Below are positions 21,929 to 22,852 of a stretch of DNA of 22,852 nucleotides, piece after piece. The stretch is from IMG/VR virus record IMGVR_UViG_3300042891_000491, positions 1 through 22,852 of that record. The stretch is one strand, 5' to 3'. The notes under the pieces are model-generated. The model was not told the DNA's origin, made no database searches, and saw only the letters and a program-made list of their open reading frames with translations. Within the stretch, counting starts at the first letter, position 1. The number at the start of each line of letters is the position of its first letter. The DNA is from a virus. A program made the position numbers and the translations under genes.

Positions 21929-22441
21929 GAAGAAACCTCATACAACCTCGTTAGCAATCTGTCGGACGACTCTGCTTCTGACCCGTCAAACAACGTGCTG
22001 TCTGCGTTGAAGGCTGTCATTAGCAAGAGTGTTAAACGACCAGATGTATTCATTGAAGTTCCAGAGCGACAGGGTGTAACCATCCGTGTCTCGCCGAACA
22101 TCACGCAGAATCAGTTGAAGGCATGGCGCAAGAACGCTGGTGATGAAACCAAGGCGGGCATGGATACCGTCAAGTTTGCTTGTGCCGTTATTGGTCACTG
22201 CACTACTGGTATCAGTATGAATGGTGAAATCGTCACTGATGACAGCGGAATCGTGTTGACGTTCGCGTCACCTGAGATTTTGGCTATGACCAACACTCAG
22301 CGTCCACTGCCAGATTGCGTAAAAGCATTTTTTGGTATTGAACCACACATTGAGGCTGCTGCTGTCGCCATTATGGAAGCGGCAGGATACGGGGATACGG
22401 TGGAAACCGAGGACCCTACGAAGACGTCCTCTACGAACTAG
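21926..22441 (+). CDS. Tail assembly chaperone, zero-frame product
   Basis: This 171-residue protein lies between the tail tube and tape measure genes, where tailed phages encode a pair of chaperones that share an N-terminus. It helps assemble the tail around the tape measure and is not usually in the virion. The sequence is acidic at the start, with PDVFIEVPERQGVTIRVSPNIT (mixed beta) and helical later segments. Its stop codon at 22439-22441 lies in the loop of a 10-bp hairpin, and the -1 frame continues to 22620. The start has no Shine-Dalgarno sequence but a -10-like element 6 bases upstream. Confidence 0.82.
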   Translation: MEETSYNLVSNLSDDSASDPSNNVLSALKAVISKSVKRPDVFIEVPERQGVTIRVSPNITQNQLKAWRKNAGDETKAGMDTVKFACAVIGHCTTGISMNGEIVTDDSGIVLTFASPEILAMTNTQRPLPDCVKAFFGIEPHIEAAAVAIMEAAGYGDTVETEDPTKTSSTN

Positions 22442-22620
22442 AAGAGGACGTCCGCGTCATCAATGCGGCTCGCCTAGGTGAGTTGTTCGGTACAGACCCA
22501 ATTGCCTTGCTAAACTGCTCTGAGGAAGAGTGGTTGATTAGATTCGCCTGTGCTAAAGTTATAGAGAAAGACCGTGAGCGACAGGCTAAAGAGTCTGAAA
22601 GAACTCGGGGTAAATTCTAA
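22417..22620 (+). CDS. Tail assembly chaperone, -1 frameshift extension
   Basis: This reading frame has no start codon of its own and is open in the -1 frame from 22342 to the TAA at 22618-22620. If slippage occurs at the Pro codon 22415-22417 (CCT can re-pair as CCC), the extension is 67 residues and the fusion 231 residues. It begins YEDVLYELEEDVRV, with a helical middle (LFGTDPIALLNCSEEEWLIRFACAKVIEK) and a basic end. The EEEWLIR-type helix and the charged tail are typical of second-frame chaperone domains. The exact slip site is inferred; no classic X-XXY-YYZ heptamer is present in the possible window. Confidence 0.7.
   Translation, partial: YEDVLYELEEDVRVINAARLGELFGTDPIALLNCSEEEWLIRFACAKVIEKDRERQAKESERTRGKF
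22423..22452 (+). promoter_or_regulatory. Hairpin spanning the zero-frame stop (frameshift stimulator)
   Basis: GACGTCCTCT at 22423-22432 pairs perfectly with AGAGGACGTC at 22443-22452 around a 10-base loop that contains the zero-frame TAG. The stem begins 5 bases after the CCT codon at 22415-22417, the spacing typical of frameshift-stimulating stem-loops. Confidence 0.6.
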
Positions 22621-22644
22621 GCAGTTTTCTCTTTTGGGGTTCGC

Positions 22645-22852
22645 ATGGCTGAGCAAGTCACCATTAAAATTAATATAAAGGCTGACACTGCTGTAATAGA
22701 ACGTGTCAGGGCTCAACTTAAATCCCTTTGTCGTGAAGCAGATGACTGTAGCGATACTTTTGATAAGTATTCTAAGAAACTTAATGAGACCAGTAGGTCT
22801 CAGAAAAAACTCACACAAACTACTGATGAGAACTCTTCAGCGATAAAACGGC
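22645..22852 (+). CDS. Tape measure protein, N-terminal part (cut by right edge)
   Basis: The ATG at 22645 has GGGG about 5 bases upstream. The visible 69 residues start MAEQVTIKINIKADTAVIERVRAQL, a beta strand then a long polar helix (KKLNETSRSQKKLTQTT). This is the normal opening of tape measure proteins, which set tail length. Its position directly after the frameshifted chaperone supports the call. The rest lies outside the window. Confidence 0.8.
   Translation, partial: MAEQVTIKINIKADTAVIERVRAQLKSLCREADDCSDTFDKYSKKLNETSRSQKKLTQTTDENSSAIKR

Noticed and set aside
22329-22338. T-run ATTTTTTGG as slippery site for the chaperone frameshift
   Set aside because: The -1 frame has a TGA at 22339-22341 just after it, so a -1 slip there would stop at once; the shift must happen further downstream.

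Overview
The window is a fragment of the genome of a contractile-tailed (myovirus-type) bacteriophage. A tail sheath gene, a tail tube gene, a frameshifting tail assembly chaperone and the start of a tape measure gene lie together, along with a terminase large subunit, a portal and a prohead protease. No integrase, repressor or attachment site is visible, so there is no sign of a temperate lifestyle here. Strong GGAGG-type ribosome binding sites, GTG/TTG starts, a candidate leaderless promoter with a TANNNT -10 element and the types of accessory domains fused to the head proteins suggest an actinobacterial host, perhaps freshwater. That host call is inference only.

Layout. The two strands diverge at a short switch near 11641-11708. 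Leftward (minus strand, 11640 to 1) runs a head module: a small two-helix membrane protein, a portal fused to a MuF-like domain, a thioredoxin, a multi-domain prohead protease, a Cys-cluster/PepSY/DUF6582-like protein, a 74-residue disordered peptide, a 794-residue virion-type protein with a possible ADP-ribosyltransferase-like region, a 155-residue unknown, and a large protein that runs off the left edge and has an eroded kinase-like segment. No recognisable major capsid protein is present; it is probably beyond the left edge.

Rightward (plus strand) runs the terminase, then a DNA-metabolism block of tightly overlapping genes: an unknown, a Rad52-like annealing protein, a PD-(D/E)XK nuclease with a predicted iron-sulfur cluster, another unknown, and a PAPS-reductase-like/ParB-like pair resembling IbrA/IbrB. 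After that come an extremely arginine-rich protein, head-tail connector and neck genes, sheath, tube, the chaperone with its -1 extension, and the tape measure start, cut by the right edge.

Themes. The head module is unusually cysteine rich: CxxC clusters occur in two proteins, a precise RCPxG...FTD...SxC motif is shared by two others, and a thioredoxin is encoded among them, which suggests redox- or metal-dependent virion assembly. The annealing protein and nuclease form a phage recombination system. The PAPS-reductase/ParB pair may act on DNA or nucleotides. The chaperone shows a strong hairpin across its zero-frame stop codon, as expected for programmed frameshifting.
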